From Allobosea sp. CS1GBMeth4 (GTDB taxonomy: Bacteria; Pseudomonadota; Alphaproteobacteria; Rhizobiales; Beijerinckiaceae), in the NCBI RefSeq assembly GCF_900185715.1, contig NZ_FYAS01000019.1:124001-188000 (forward strand): a stretch of 64,000 bases of DNA, given 5' to 3'. The notes under the pieces were generated by a model, which saw nothing but the letters and a program-made list of their open reading frames with translations, was not told the origin of the DNA and ran no database searches. This document shows positions 54,689 to 64,000 of the stretch, in pieces; position 1 is the stretch's first letter; every line of letters starts with the position of its first letter. The position numbers were made by a program, and so were the translations under genes.

Positions 54689-55072
54689 ATGGATGAATTG
54701 ATCTCCCGCATCATGGCCGCTTCCGGCCTCGACGAGACGCTGGCCAAGAAGGCGGTCGGGATCATCCTCGCCTTCCTGCAGAAGGAAGGCCCCTCAGCCG
54801 AGATCGGCCAGCTCTTCGCTGCCTTGCCGGGCGCGCAGGAGCTCGCCGCGGCCGAAGGCGGCGCCAAGGGCGGGCTGCTCGGCACGATCGGCGGCATGAT
54901 GGGCGGCGGCGGCGTGATGGCGCTCGGCGGCCAGCTGATGGGCGCGGGCCTGTCGATGGGCCAGATCCAGAGCGTCTCGAAGGAGATGTTCGCGGTCGGC
55001 CGCGAGAAAGCCGGCGAGGACGCGATGGGCGCCATTGTCGGCGCGATCCCGGGCCTCGGCCAGTTCGTCTGA
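54689..55072 (+). CDS. Small Gly/Met-rich protein, DUF2267-like helices
   Basis: A 127-residue protein. The N-terminal helices ('DELISRIMAASGLDETLAKK', 'AVGIILAFLQKEGPS') resemble DUF2267/DUF2780-type small proteins, followed by a Gly-rich hydrophobic stretch ('LLGTIGGMMGGGGVMALGGQ'), and a final helix. There is no signal peptide. RBS GAGAGGA is near the ATG. It has its own promoter region with inverted repeats and its own terminator, so it is a single-gene unit. Function unknown. Confidence 0.75.
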   Translation: MDELISRIMAASGLDETLAKKAVGIILAFLQKEGPSAEIGQLFAALPGAQELAAAEGGAKGGLLGTIGGMMGGGGVMALGGQLMGAGLSMGQIQSVSKEMFAVGREKAGEDAMGAIVGAIPGLGQFV

Positions 55073-55099
55073 GCCGGCGCATCCGGCGCAGGATGCTGG

Positions 55100-55130
55100 A
55101 ACGCCGCCCTCGCGGGCGGCGTTTTCGTTT
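55100..55130 (+). terminator. Rho-independent terminator
   Basis: A perfect 10-bp stem AACGCCGCCC / GGGCGGCGTT with loop TCGC is followed by TTCGTTT. It lies 28 bases after the stop at 55072. Confidence 0.9.
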
Positions 55131-55318
55131 GCGAGCATAGACGTTTCCCGTCGCCGGGATCGGCATTTCGGCACGGCTTTCCGACGAACGGGGCATTTGC
55201 GTTCGCCGCGAGCCATGGCAATCAGGACTTCGCGGGCGCACAATGGGCCGCCAATCGGCGTGGGTTTCACCGCCTGACGGGAATGGCGGGAGGAACGCGT
55301 GCAAGGAGTTCGCTGCTG

Positions 55319-57247
55319 ATGACCTCGACAGTCCTCGCCGCCCTTCCCTTCATGGACGCCTTTCCCAGGCCGGATGAAGCGCAGTGGCGCGCGGCCGTCG
55401 ACAAGGTGCTGAAGGGCGCCGATTTCGAGCGGAAGCTCGTCGGGCGGACGGCGGACGGCATCCGCATCGAGCCGCTCTACCCGGCAGCTACCGGGCAGGA
55501 CGCCCGCCCCCTGCGAGCGCAGGCCGGGCGCTGGCACGTCGCGGCGCGCGTCGACCACCCCGACGCGGCCGAAGCGGCGAGGCTGGCCCTGGCCGAGCTC
55601 GAAGGCGGAGCGGATTCCCTGAGCCTCGCCTTCGCCGGAGCCCCGGCGGCGCGCGGCTTCGGCCTGAGCACGCCCGACGTCGAAGCGCTCGACGCCGCGC
55701 TGGCGGGCGTCATGCTCGATCTGGTCAGGCTGCGCCTCGACCCCGCCCCGGGCGGGCGCAAGCAGGCGCTGCTGGTCGCCGATCTCGTCGAGCGGCGCGG
55801 CCATGCCCCCGCTTCCGTGAAGGTCGATTTCGGCATGGATCCGCTCGGCGTGCTCGCGAGCAGCGGTGCGCTCGCGGTCTCGCTGCCGGAACTCGGCAAG
55901 CGTATCGCCGAGACGATCCGCAGCTTGACGTCGCGCGGCTTCGCCGGCCCCTTCCTCGCCGCCGACGGCCGGACCTGGCACGAAGCCGGCGCCACCGAGG
56001 CGCAGGAGCTCGGCGCGGTGCTCGCGACGGCGGTGAGCTATCTGCGCCTGCTGGAGGAGGACGGCTTTTCGCTCGCCGAGGCGCGCGACGCCATCTCCTT
56101 CACCCTCGTCGCCGACACCGACGAGTTCGTCACCGTCGCCAAATTGCGAGCCGCCCGCCTGCTCTGGGATCGGGTCCAGCGCGCCTGCGGGCTCGAACCC
56201 AGGCCCGTCTTCATCCATGCCGAAAGCGCCTGGCGCTCGCTGACCCGGCGCGATCCCTGGGTCAACCTGCTGCGCGGCACCATCGCCGCCTTCTCGGCCG
56301 GGATCGGCGGCGCCGACTCGATCGGGGTCCAGCCCTTCACCGCGGCGCTCGGCCTGCCCGACGGCTTCGCCCGGCGCATCGCCCGCAATACCCAATTGAT
56401 CCTGCTGGAAGAAGCCAACCTCTGGCGGGTCGCCGATCCGGCCGCCGGAGCCGGCGGTTTCGAGGCGCTGACGCAGGCGCTGTGCGAACAGGGCTGGCGC
56501 AAATTCCAGGATCTCGAAGCGGAAAGCTCCGGAGACCTGACCGGGATCGTCGGCGCGCTTGCCAACGGCCATATCCAGAAGGGGTTGGCGCGCGAGCGCG
56601 ACGCGCGGGCCAAGGCGATCGCGCTCCGGCGTGAGCCGATCACCGGCACAAGCGAGTTCCCGAACCTGTCGGAAGCGGCGGTCTCCGTGCTGGCGCCGCC
56701 GCCCGCCGCCTCGGCCGAGCGCGCCGGTAGCGACGACGCGATCACCGTCGAGGCGCTGCCGAGCATCCGCCTGGCCGAGCCATTCGAGGCGCTGCGCGCC
56801 AGCGCCGACATCGCCGCAGCCGCCGGCGAGCAGCCGAAGGCCTTCCTCGCGACGCTGGGCGCGATCGCCGGCTTCACCGCCCGCGCCGGCTTCGCCCGCA
56901 ACCTGTTCGAGGCCGGCGGCATCGCCGCGACCTCCGGGGACGGTTTCGCCAAGACCGGCGCAACCGATCTCGACGCGCTCGTCGCGGCCTTCCGGGCCTC
57001 GGGCGCGAAGCTCGCCTGCCTCTGCGGCTCCGACGAAAGCTATGCCGCCGAGGCCGTCCCCGCCGCGACGGCTTTAGCCGCAGCAGGCGCCACGGTCTGG
57101 GTCGCCGGCCGCCCGGGCGAACAGGAAGCGGCGCTGCGCGAGGCCGGCGTGACGAATTTCGTCTTCGCCGGCTGCGACGCCATCGCCGTGCTGCAGGATG
57201 CGCTGGCGATCGCCACATCCCCGGTCAGCACCAGCAAGGGGGGATGA
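55319..57247 (+). CDS. mutA: Methylmalonyl-CoA mutase small subunit
   Basis: The non-catalytic subunit (642 residues) of the B12-dependent mutase interconverting methylmalonyl-CoA and succinyl-CoA. Family motifs: '[20 protein letters not shown]', '[12 protein letters not shown]', and the barrel helices '[20 protein letters not shown]', '[20 protein letters not shown]'. Its B12-type C-terminal domain lacks the DxHxxG His, as expected for the small subunit. AAGGAG precedes the ATG at 55319 by 10 bases; an ATG at 55283 is possible. The stop overlaps the thiD start. Confidence 0.95.
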   Translation: MTSTVLAALPFMDAFPRPDEAQWRAAVDKVLKGADFERKLVGRTADGIRIEPLYPAATGQDARPLRAQAGRWHVAARVDHPDAAEAARLALAELEGGADSLSLAFAGAPAARGFGLSTPDVEALDAALAGVMLDLVRLRLDPAPGGRKQALLVADLVERRGHAPASVKVDFGMDPLGVLASSGALAVSLPELGKRIAETIRSLTSRGFAGPFLAADGRTWHEAGATEAQELGAVLATAVSYLRLLEEDGFSLAEARDAISFTLVADTDEFVTVAKLRAARLLWDRVQRACGLEPRPVFIHAESAWRSLTRRDPWVNLLRGTIAAFSAGIGGADSIGVQPFTAALGLPDGFARRIARNTQLILLEEANLWRVADPAAGAGGFEALTQALCEQGWRKFQDLEAESSGDLTGIVGALANGHIQKGLARERDARAKAIALRREPITGTSEFPNLSEAAVSVLAPPPAASAERAGSDDAITVEALPSIRLAEPFEALRASADIAAAAGEQPKAFLATLGAIAGFTARAGFARNLFEAGGIAATSGDGFAKTGATDLDALVAAFRASGAKLACLCGSDESYAAEAVPAATALAAAGATVWVAGRPGEQEAALREAGVTNFVFAGCDAIAVLQDALAIATSPVSTSKGG

Positions 57248-58068
57248 TGCCGATCGCGCTCACCATCGCGGGCTCCGACTCCAGCGGCGGCGCCGGCATC
57301 CAGGCCGACCTCAAGACCTTCGCCGCGCATCAGGTCTATGGCGCGAGCGTGATCGTCGCGCTGACCGCGCAGAACACCACCGCCGTGACGGCGATCCATC
57401 CGGTGCCGGCCGGTTTCGTCGCCGCGCAGATGGATGCCGTCTTCGACGACCTCGCCGTCGATGCGGTCAAGATCGGCATGCTCGCCACCGCCGAGCTGAT
57501 CGAGACCGTCGCCGACGGGCTGGAACGCCACGGCGCCCGGAACATCGTGCTCGATCCGGTGATGATCGCAGCTTCCGGCGGGCGGCTGCTCCAGGAGGAC
57601 GCGATCGAGGCGCTGAAGCGCCGCCTGCTGCCGCTTTGCACGATCGTCACGCCGAATCTGCCAGAAGCCGCAGCCCTGCTCGGCACCGCCGTGGCGGAGA
57701 CGGAGGACGCGGCAGCCGAGCAGGCCGAGGCCCTGCTCGCGCTCGACGCCGCCAATGTGCTGGTCAAGGGCGGACATGGCAGCGGCGCCGACAGCGTCGA
57801 CACCCTGGTCGGCAGCAGCGGCCGCCGCGAGCGCCTGGTCGCGCCGCGCATCGCGACGCAGAACACCCACGGCACCGGCTGCACGCTATCCTCGGCGATC
57901 GCCGCCGGCCTCGCCCACGGCATCGCGCTCGACGAGGCCGTCGCCCTGGCCAAGCGCTACATCTCGGCCGCGATCGCGGCCTCGGACGCGGTCAAGGTTG
58001 GCCGCGGCCACGGGCCGGTGCATCATTTCCACCATTGGTGGGACAGACCAGACGGGAACAAGCCATGA
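57244..58068 (+). CDS. thiD: Hydroxymethylpyrimidine/phosphomethylpyrimidine kinase
   Basis: ThiD (274 residues) phosphorylates HMP and HMP-P in thiamine biosynthesis or salvage. Motifs: '[20 protein letters not shown]', '[13 protein letters not shown]', '[14 protein letters not shown]' and '[20 protein letters not shown]' with the catalytic Cys/GTGC loop. Length is normal. It overlaps both mutA and mutB by four bases or fewer, so it is translationally coupled between the two mutase subunits; no thiamine role of the mutase explains this. The C-terminal tail '[12 protein letters not shown]' is slightly long. Confidence 0.93.
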   Translation: MMPIALTIAGSDSSGGAGIQADLKTFAAHQVYGASVIVALTAQNTTAVTAIHPVPAGFVAAQMDAVFDDLAVDAVKIGMLATAELIETVADGLERHGARNIVLDPVMIAASGGRLLQEDAIEALKRRLLPLCTIVTPNLPEAAALLGTAVAETEDAAAEQAEALLALDAANVLVKGGHGSGADSVDTLVGSSGRRERLVAPRIATQNTHGTGCTLSSAIAAGLAHGIALDEAVALAKRYISAAIAASDAVKVGRGHGPVHHFHHWWDRPDGNKP

Positions 58069-60230
58069 CCGCGATCCCGGATTTCACGAAGCTCGCCTTC
58101 GCCGATACGGCAGGCGCCGCGGCCACTCCACAGAGCACTGGCGAGCTCTGGCAGACGCCGGAGGACATCCCGGTGAAGCCGCTCTACACGGCCGCCGATC
58201 GCGATGGCCTGCCTTTCGTCGACACCCTGCCAGGCATCGCGCCCTATCTGCGCGGGCCCTACCCGACGATGTACGTCAACCAGCCCTGGACGATCCGGCA
58301 ATATGCCGGCTTCTCCACGGCCGAGGACTCGAACGCCTTCTACCGGCGCAACCTCGCCGCCGGGCAGAAGGGACTCTCGGTCGCCTTCGACCTCGCCACC
58401 CATCGCGGCTATGACAGCGACCATCCGCGGGTCGCCGGCGATGTGGGCATGGCCGGCGTCGCGATCGATTCGATCTACGACATGCGCACGCTGTTCTCGG
58501 GCATCCCGCTCGACCAGATGAGCGTGTCGATGACGATGAACGGCGCGGTGCTGCCGGTGCTGGCGCTCTACATCGTCGCGGCGGAAGAACAGGGCGTGCC
58601 GGCGGCCAAGCTCTCGGGGACCATCCAGAACGACATCCTCAAGGAGTTCATGGTCCGCAACACCTATATCTATCCGCCCTCGCCCTCGATGCGGATCATC
58701 GGCGACATCTTCGCCTATACCTCGGCCAACATGCCGAAGTTCAACTCGATCTCGATCTCCGGCTATCACATGCAGGAGGCGGGGGCGACGCAGGACCTCG
58801 AGCTCGGCTACACGCTCGCCGACGGCGTCGAATACATCCGCGCCGGCCAGCAGGCGGGCCTGGGCGTCGACGTCTTCGCGCCGCGGCTCTCCTTCTTCTG
58901 GGCCATCGGCATGAACTTCTTCATGGAGGTGGCGAAGCTCAGGGCCGCGCGGCTGATCTGGGCCAAGCTGGTCAAGGATTTCGGGGCGCAGAACGAAAAG
59001 TCGCTGCCCCTGCGCACCCATTGCCAGACCTCCGGCTGGTCGCTGACCGCGCAGGACGTGTTCAACAACGTTCCGCGCACGATGATCGAGGCGATGGCGG
59101 CGACGCAGGGGCATACGCAGTCGCTGCACACCAACGCCCTCGACGAGGCGCTGGCCTTGCCGACCGACTTCTCGGCCCGCATCGCCCGCAACACCCAGAT
59201 CCTGCTGCAGCAGGAAAGCGGCACGACGCGGATCATCGATCCCTGGGGCGGCTCCTATTATGTCGAGCGGCTCACCGCCGAGCTCGCCGCCAAGGCCTGG
59301 GGCCACATCCAGGAGGTCGAGAAGCTGGGCGGCATGGCCAAGGCGATCGAGGCCGGTATCCCGAAGCTCCGGATCGAGGAGGCCGCCGCCAAGACCCAGG
59401 CACGCATCGACGCCGGCCAGCAGGCGATCATCGGCGTCAACTGCTTCAAGCCCGAGAACGAGGCGGCGATCGACGTGCTCAAGGTCGACAACGCCTCGGT
59501 CCGCGCCCAGCAGCTCGACAAGCTCAGGCGCCTCAAGGCCGAGCGCAACGAGGCCGAGACGCAGTCCGCGCTCACCGCCCTCACCAATGGCGCGGCGGGC
59601 AATGGCAACCTGCTCGATCTCGCCGTCAAGGCGGCGCGGGCCAAGGCGACCGTCGGCGAGATCTCGCTGGCGATGGAGAAGGTGTTCGGGCGCCACCGCG
59701 CCGAGATCAAGGCGATCTCGGGCGTCTACAAGCGGGAGGTCGGCGAGATGAACCCAGCCGTGACGCGCGTGCAGCTGATGTGCGAGGCCTTCGAGGAGGC
59801 CGACGGGCGCCGCCCGCGCATCCTCGTCGCCAAGATGGGCCAGGACGGGCACGACCGCGGCCAGAAGGTGATCGCCTCGGCCTTCGCCGATCTCGGCTTC
59901 GACGTCGATATCGGCCCGCTCTTCGCCACCCCGGACGAGGCGGCGCGCCAGGCGGTCGAGAACGACGTCCACATCGTCGGCGTCTCCTCGCTGGCCGCCG
60001 GCCACCTCACGCTGGTGCCGGAGCTCAAGGCGGCGCTCGTCAAGGCCGGCCGGCCCGACATCATGATCGTCGTCGGCGGCGTGATCCCGCCGCAGGACTT
60101 CGAGGCGCTCATGGAAGCCGGCGCCTCGGCGATCTTCCCGCCCGGCACCGTCATCGCCGATGCGGCCGAAAAGCTGCTGGAGGAGCTCAACCGGCGCCTC
60201 GGCTATACGCAGCGCAGTGCGGCGGAGTGA
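58065..60230 (+). CDS. mutB: Methylmalonyl-CoA mutase large subunit
   Basis: The catalytic subunit (721 residues). TIM barrel: '[20 protein letters not shown]', '[20 protein letters not shown]', '[20 protein letters not shown]', '[11 protein letters not shown]', '[16 protein letters not shown]'. The C-terminal B12-binding domain has DGHDRG with the axial ligand His596, then 'PLFATPDEA' and the conserved glycines near the end. Length is standard. The start overlaps the thiD stop (ATGA). The mutase feeds propionyl-CoA carbon into the TCA cycle. Confidence 0.97.
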   Translation: MTAIPDFTKLAFADTAGAAATPQSTGELWQTPEDIPVKPLYTAADRDGLPFVDTLPGIAPYLRGPYPTMYVNQPWTIRQYAGFSTAEDSNAFYRRNLAAGQKGLSVAFDLATHRGYDSDHPRVAGDVGMAGVAIDSIYDMRTLFSGIPLDQMSVSMTMNGAVLPVLALYIVAAEEQGVPAAKLSGTIQNDILKEFMVRNTYIYPPSPSMRIIGDIFAYTSANMPKFNSISISGYHMQEAGATQDLELGYTLADGVEYIRAGQQAGLGVDVFAPRLSFFWAIGMNFFMEVAKLRAARLIWAKLVKDFGAQNEKSLPLRTHCQTSGWSLTAQDVFNNVPRTMIEAMAATQGHTQSLHTNALDEALALPTDFSARIARNTQILLQQESGTTRIIDPWGGSYYVERLTAELAAKAWGHIQEVEKLGGMAKAIEAGIPKLRIEEAAAKTQARIDAGQQAIIGVNCFKPENEAAIDVLKVDNASVRAQQLDKLRRLKAERNEAETQSALTALTNGAAGNGNLLDLAVKAARAKATVGEISLAMEKVFGRHRAEIKAISGVYKREVGEMNPAVTRVQLMCEAFEEADGRRPRILVAKMGQDGHDRGQKVIASAFADLGFDVDIGPLFATPDEAARQAVENDVHIVGVSSLAAGHLTLVPELKAALVKAGRPDIMIVVGGVIPPQDFEALMEAGASAIFPPGTVIADAAEKLLEELNRRLGYTQRSAAE

Positions 60231-60257
60231 ACCGCCGCGCCCGGTTCCCCATGAAGG

Positions 60258-60518
60258 TCACCAATCGTCGCGCCAGCGATAATAGAAGCGCGGCGGCGGA
60301 GGCGGTGGGCCGTAGAAGCGCGGGCCGTAATAATGGCGCCGCCAGCGCGGCACGCCCCAATAGCCGTAGGGCGGCGGTGCGCGCCAGCCATAGGCGGGGC
60401 CATCGTAATAGGCCGGCTGGATCAAGACGCCGGCCTGCGCTTCGCTGGGCGATGCCGCACCGATCCCGAGCGCGGCGGCAGCGACGAGGCCGGCAGAAGC
60501 GAGCGTGCGAAACATCAT
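60258..60518 (-). CDS. Small secreted Tyr/Pro/Arg-rich protein
   Basis: An 86-residue protein with a signal peptide (1-29, ending 'SEAQA') and a mature part rich in Tyr, Pro, Trp and Arg: 'QPAYYDGPAYGWRAPPPYGY', 'RWRRHYYGPRFYGPPPPPP'. GAGGAG precedes the ATG at 60518. Such small secreted proteins are widespread in Hyphomicrobiales and of unknown function. It is convergent with mutB. Confidence 0.75.
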   Translation of the reverse strand: MMFRTLASAGLVAAAALGIGAASPSEAQAGVLIQPAYYDGPAYGWRAPPPYGYWGVPRWRRHYYGPRFYGPPPPPPRFYYRWRDDW

Positions 60519-60621
60519 GATGTCTCCTCTTGCCGGAGCGGAAGGAGGTTCCGCTCTGGTTCGCAGTCTCGCGCGGCCGGGCTGAACCGGTTTTGAGCGG
60601 GATGTTCAGGGGGCGTTTAGG

Positions 60622-61410
60622 TCAGCGCCCCGCCAGCGCCTCGCGCTTCATCAGCAGCGACGCCCCGATCACCGCGACCGCCACCGCCGCGATCATGATC
60701 GTGCAGGCGGCGTTGATCTCGGGCGTGACGCCGAGCCGGATCGCCGAGTAGAGCCGCATCGGCAATGTCGTCGCGCCGGGGCCGGTGGTGAAGCTCGCGA
60801 TCACGAGATCGTCGAGCGAGAGCGTGAAGGCGAGCATCCACGCGGCGGCGACCGCGGGCCAGATCAGCGGCAGTGTCACGGTGAAGAAGGTCGCGAACGG
60901 CGTCGCCCCGAGATCGCGCGCCGCCTCCTCGAGCGAGCGGTCGAAGCCGGCGAGCCTCGCCTGCACGACGATGCAGGCGAAGCCGAGGCTGAAGGTCGCG
61001 TGGGCGATCACCACGGTCCAGTAGCCGCGCTCGACATCGCCGGCGACGAAGAGCAGCAGCAGCGACAGGCCGGTGATCACCTCGGGCATCACCAGCGGCG
61101 CCATAACCATGCCGGAAAACAGAGTGCGGCCGGCGAAGAACCGGTAGCGGGCCAGCGCCAGCGCCGCAAGCGTCCCGAGCACCGTCGCCAGCGTCGCCGA
61201 AACCAGCGCGACGCGGATCGTCAGCCAGGCGGCGTCCAGTAAAGGCTCGTTGCGCAGCAGCGCGCCATACCAATGCGTCGAGAACCCGCCCCAGACCGTC
61301 ACCAGCCGCGAGGCGTTGAAGGAATAGGCGATCAGCGCGACGATCGGCAAATAGAGGAAGGCGAAGCCGGCGACGAGCGCGGCGAGATGGAAGGCTCCGA
61401 AGCGCCTCAT
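60622..61410 (-). CDS. potI: Putrescine-type ABC transporter permease PotI
   Basis: An inner-membrane permease (262 residues) of a polyamine importer. It has six helices and the EAA loop 'SLEEAARDLGATPFATFFTV', which contacts the ATPase, followed by 'TLSLDDLVIASFTTGPGATT', typical of PotI/PotC. The start overlaps the potH stop (ATGA). It is the last gene of the pot operon. Confidence 0.93.
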   Translation of the reverse strand: MRRFGAFHLAALVAGFAFLYLPIVALIAYSFNASRLVTVWGGFSTHWYGALLRNEPLLDAAWLTIRVALVSATLATVLGTLAALALARYRFFAGRTLFSGMVMAPLVMPEVITGLSLLLLFVAGDVERGYWTVVIAHATFSLGFACIVVQARLAGFDRSLEEAARDLGATPFATFFTVTLPLIWPAVAAAWMLAFTLSLDDLVIASFTTGPGATTLPMRLYSAIRLGVTPEINAACTIMIAAVAVAVIGASLLMKREALAGR

Positions 61411-62315
61411 CGCGCATCCCCCGGCGCCGCTCCCCTCGCCCGCTGCAGCAGCATCAGCGGCAGGACGAGAACGACGAGCAGCACGATCGCCACAGCCGAC
61501 GCCAGCGGCCAGTCGCGATTGGAGAAGAACTCGTTCCAGAGCACCTTGCCGACCATCAGCGTGTCGGAGCCGCCGAGCAGGTCGGGAATGACGAACTCGC
61601 CGATCGCAGGGATGAAGACGAGCGCCGAGCCGGCGAGGATGCCGGGGCGCGAAAGCGGCAATGTCACCGTCAGGAAGGTCGCGAGCGGCGTCGCACCGAG
61701 ATCGGACGCGGCCTCCAGCAAGGTGCCGTCGAGCTTCTGCAAGGCCCCGAACAGCGGCAGCACCATGAAGGGCAGGTAGGAATAGACCATGCCGATCAGC
61801 ACGGCGGCGTCGCTGTTGAGCAGGCGCAGGGGCTCGGTCGTCAGGCCGCTTCCCATCAGCGCCATGTCGAGCAGGCCGTCCGGCCGCAGGATGCCGATCC
61901 AGGCGTAGACGCGGATGAGGAACGAGGTCCAGAACGGCAGGATGACGAGGACGAGCAGGATGCCCTGCCAGCGCTTCGGCGCCAGCGCCATCGCATAGGC
62001 GAGCGGATAGCCGATCGCGAGCGCGATCAGCGTGGTCAGGGCCGCGATGCGCAGCGAGGAGAGATAGCTCTGCCAGTAGAGCGGGTCGTCGCCGAGCAGG
62101 CGGAAGTTCTCGAAGTCGAGCGCGCTCAGGAACTCGCCGAGCTGACTGATGCCGGGGAAATGCGGCGCATAGGGCGGCAGGTCGGTCGCGGCGTCGGACA
62201 GCGCGATCCTGAGCACGATCGCGAAGGGCGCGAGGAAGAAGGCGACGAGCCAGAGATAGGGAATGGCGGCGACCAGAAGGCCGCGCCCCGCGCCGCCGCT
62301 TCGGGGAACCGGCAT
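61407..62315 (-). CDS. potH: Putrescine-type ABC transporter permease PotH
   Basis: The second permease (302 residues from the ATG at 62315; a GTG at 62321 is possible). The EAA loop is 'LLEAASDLGATPLATFLTVT', and 'FIPAIGEFVIPDLLGGSDTL' is typical of PotH/PotB. Upstream, 253 bases containing a compound repeat separate it from potG. It pairs with PotI to form the channel. Confidence 0.93.
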   Translation of the reverse strand: MPVPRSGGAGRGLLVAAIPYLWLVAFFLAPFAIVLRIALSDAATDLPPYAPHFPGISQLGEFLSALDFENFRLLGDDPLYWQSYLSSLRIAALTTLIALAIGYPLAYAMALAPKRWQGILLVLVILPFWTSFLIRVYAWIGILRPDGLLDMALMGSGLTTEPLRLLNSDAAVLIGMVYSYLPFMVLPLFGALQKLDGTLLEAASDLGATPLATFLTVTLPLSRPGILAGSALVFIPAIGEFVIPDLLGGSDTLMVGKVLWNEFFSNRDWPLASAVAIVLLVVLVLPLMLLQRARGAAPGDAR

Positions 62316-62335
62316 GTTCACGATAGTGCTCCGCG

Positions 62336-62549
62336 GTCGTTCCGGGACGCTGCGTCGCAGCGAGCCCGGAACCCACGACCACGACGCTCCCTGTCATCGC
62401 GAGAAGCGAAGCGACGAAGCAATCCAGAGCCGCCTAGCTCTACGCCCAGCTGGATTGCTTCGCTGTCGATCGCAATGACGGAGTGGAAACCCGACATGTC
62501 GTGTTCATGGGTTCCGGGCTCAGCGCTGCGCGCTGCCCCGGAATGACGG
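62336..62549. repeat. Compound palindromic repeat, copy B (core plus outer arms)
   Basis: The fullest copy. Inner core at 62393-62480 ('AGCGACGAAGCAATCCAG' to 'GCTGGATTGCTTCGC' and 'CGCAATGACG') is flanked by outer arms of about 50 bases, left 'CCCGGAACCCACGACC' and right 'CATGGGTTCCGGGCTC', 'GCCCCGGAATGACGG'. The whole can fold into a long nested hairpin. It occupies almost all of the gap between potG and potH. Confidence 0.85.
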
Positions 62550-62568
62550 AGGTAATTCCCGAGCGCGC

Positions 62569-63744
62569 TCACGACGCCAGCACCATGCCGGCCTCGACGT
62601 CCCAGGAGAGCCAGACCCTGTCCTCCCAGGCGAAGGGCCGCTCGATCCGGCGTGTGCGGTTGGTCAGCGAGACCTTGAAGAGCTGTCCCCCGTCGCCGCC
62701 GACCATGACCTGGACCATGGTCATGTCGCCGAGATAGCCGAGGTCCCAGATCTCGCCCGCGACCTTGTTGACGCCCTGCGCGGGCTCGTCATGGCTGAGC
62801 GCGATCTTTTCCGGGCGCAGGCCGACGGTGAGCGCATCGCCCGGCTGGCAGGCCGGCGCATCCTCGTCGAGCTCGATCGGACCGACATGCTGGTTCTCCA
62901 GCCTGACGAGATCGCCGTCGACGGCAGTGACCTTGCCGGCGATCAGGTTGATGTCGCCGACGAACTCGGCGACGAAGCGATTGGACGGCGCCTCGTAGAT
63001 CAGGTCGGGCGGCGCGATCTGCAGCAGCCGGCCATGATCCATCACCGCCATGCGGTCGGCCATGGTCATGGCCTCGTCCTGATCGTGCGTGACCACCATG
63101 AAGGTCAGGCCGAGATCGGCCTGGAGGTCCATCAGCTCGTACTGCGTCTCCTCGCGCAGCTTCTTGTCGAGCGCCCCCAGGGGCTCGTCGAGCAGGAGGA
63201 GCTTGGGCTGCTTGACCAGGGCGCGGGCGAGCGCGACGCGCTGGCGCTGGCCGCCGGAGAGCTGGTCCGGCCGGCGCTTCTCCATGCCCTTCAGGCGGAC
63301 GCGGCCGAGCATGGCATCGACGCGCGCGGCGATCTCGGCCCTGGGGAGGCCGTCGCGCCGGAGCCCGTAGGCGATGTTGTCGCCGACGGAGAGATGCGGA
63401 AACAACGCATAGGACTGGAACATCATGTTGACCGGCCGCCGGTGCGGCGGCACGGCCGTGATGTCGGCGCCGTCGAGCAGGATCTCGCCCTCGTCGGGCT
63501 GCTCGAAGCCGGCGAGCATGCGCATCAGCGTGGTCTTGCCGCAGCCGGACGGCCCGAGCAGGGCGAAGAACTCGCGCTGGTGGATCGACAGCGACAGCCG
63601 GTCGACCGCGACCGTCGCGCCGAAGCGCTTGGTCACGTTGCGGAACTCGACCAGCGGCCTGGCGGTGGGGTCGTTCCAGGGCTGGAAGTCGCGCCGGACG
63701 CTGCCGGGCGAGGCGCGCCTTCCAGCCGCCTCCGGCCGTTTCAC
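62569..63744 (-). CDS. potG: Putrescine-type ABC transporter ATP-binding protein PotG
   Basis: The ATPase (391 residues) of the polyamine importer. Walker A 'LLGPSGCGKTTLMRML', signature 'QLSGGQRQRVALARAL', Walker B 'LLLLDEPLGALD', H-loop 'VVTHDQDEAM', and a C-terminal TOBE domain with 'VGLRPEKIALS'. The GTG start at 63744 overlaps the potF stop (GTGA); an in-frame GTG at 63768 is less likely. Confidence 0.95.
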   Translation of the reverse strand: MKRPEAAGRRASPGSVRRDFQPWNDPTARPLVEFRNVTKRFGATVAVDRLSLSIHQREFFALLGPSGCGKTTLMRMLAGFEQPDEGEILLDGADITAVPPHRRPVNMMFQSYALFPHLSVGDNIAYGLRRDGLPRAEIAARVDAMLGRVRLKGMEKRRPDQLSGGQRQRVALARALVKQPKLLLLDEPLGALDKKLREETQYELMDLQADLGLTFMVVTHDQDEAMTMADRMAVMDHGRLLQIAPPDLIYEAPSNRFVAEFVGDINLIAGKVTAVDGDLVRLENQHVGPIELDEDAPACQPGDALTVGLRPEKIALSHDEPAQGVNKVAGEIWDLGYLGDMTMVQVMVGGDGGQLFKVSLTNRTRRIERPFAWEDRVWLSWDVEAGMVLAS

Positions 63745-64000
63745 CGCCCGCTCTTGACGCGGGTCCACAGCCGGTTGACCAGCCGCTGCGTCTTCTGGTC
63801 GTAAGGCGTGATCGTATAGAGCCGTGCCATCACCGCCTCGGGCGGATAGATGCCGGGATTGTCGCGGACCTCGGCCGACAGCAGCGGCCTCGAGGCGATG
63901 TTGCCATTGGCATACTGGATGAAGTCCGAGTTCTTCGCCGCCATGTCGGGCCGGTTGACGAAGTCGATGAACTTCAGCGCCGCGTCCTGATTGCCGGCGT
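63741..64000 (-). CDS. potF: Putrescine-binding protein PotF (3' part, runs off window)
   Basis: The last 86 codons of a periplasmic polyamine receptor; the 5' part is beyond base 64000. 'ALKFIDFVNRPDMAAKNSDF', 'YANGN' and 'PPEAVMARLYTITPYDQKTQ' match the C terminus of PotF/PotD-type receptors. The stop overlaps the potG start, so the four pot genes form one operon. Confidence 0.93.
   Translation of the reverse strand, partial: AGNQDAALKFIDFVNRPDMAAKNSDFIQYANGNIASRPLLSAEVRDNPGIYPPEAVMARLYTITPYDQKTQRLVNRLWTRVKSGR

Overview
The window looks like chromosome of a high-GC alphaproteobacterium of the Hyphomicrobiales (Rhizobiales), plausibly Bosea or a relative. That placement is inference. It rests on the high GC content, the linked chain feuPQ-like / ccmIEFH / degP / OmpR regulator pair / glnE / pleC-like kinase known from rhizobia, a complete alphaproteobacterial gene transfer agent (GTA) cluster, and GANTC (CcrM-type) sites in front of the pleC-like gene. 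No tRNA, rRNA, CRISPR array, transposase or integrase was seen.

Left part (1-12.6 kb): a split urease locus on the minus strand. In transcription order it is ureD, a small acidic protein, a fused ureA-ureB, a DUF1003 membrane protein, a MESH1-like HD protein and ureC. A gap holding two lone ABC substrate-binding protein genes and a palindromic repeat follows, then ureE (with a very long His-rich tail) and ureF. ureG is not in the window. Upstream of ureD lie a PfkB-type sugar kinase, an aldose epimerase and a VapBC toxin-antitoxin pair with a perfect 34-bp palindromic operator.

Centre-left (12.6-34.1 kb): glyoxalase I, a cation diffusion facilitator, aminopeptidase N, a PleC-like cell-cycle kinase, GlnE, a two-component pair, a one-PDZ DegP-type protease, a small secreted protein with a duplicated motif, the cytochrome c maturation genes ccmI-ccmE-ccmF-ccmH, and a FeuPQ-like two-component system with a PepSY-like protein.

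GTA cluster (34.1-50 kb, minus strand): all structural genes from the small terminase to the large tail-tip protein are present in canonical order: terminases, portal, small orfs, prohead protease, capsid, adaptor, stopper, tail terminator, tail tube, two tail chaperones, tape measure, distal tail, hub, NlpC/P60 peptidase and gp15. Two secreted trypsin-like protease genes on the opposite strand interrupt it between the capsid and adaptor genes. This is the most unusual architecture in the window. The second tail chaperone lacks a good start, and its reading frame is -1 relative to the first.

Right part (50.3-64 kb): a LOG-family phosphoribohydrolase coupled to an M20 dipeptidase, a ParE/RelB-type toxin-antitoxin pair, a HerA-like (DUF853) ATPase, a small Gly-rich protein with a strong terminator, the operon mutA-thiD-mutB (methylmalonyl-CoA mutase with a thiamine-pathway kinase between the subunits), a small secreted Tyr/Pro-rich protein, and a putrescine-type ABC transporter (potI, potH, potG and the 3' end of potF, which runs off the window). 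Three copies of one compound palindromic intergenic repeat (about 4.5, 50.0 and 62.4 kb) tie the window together.
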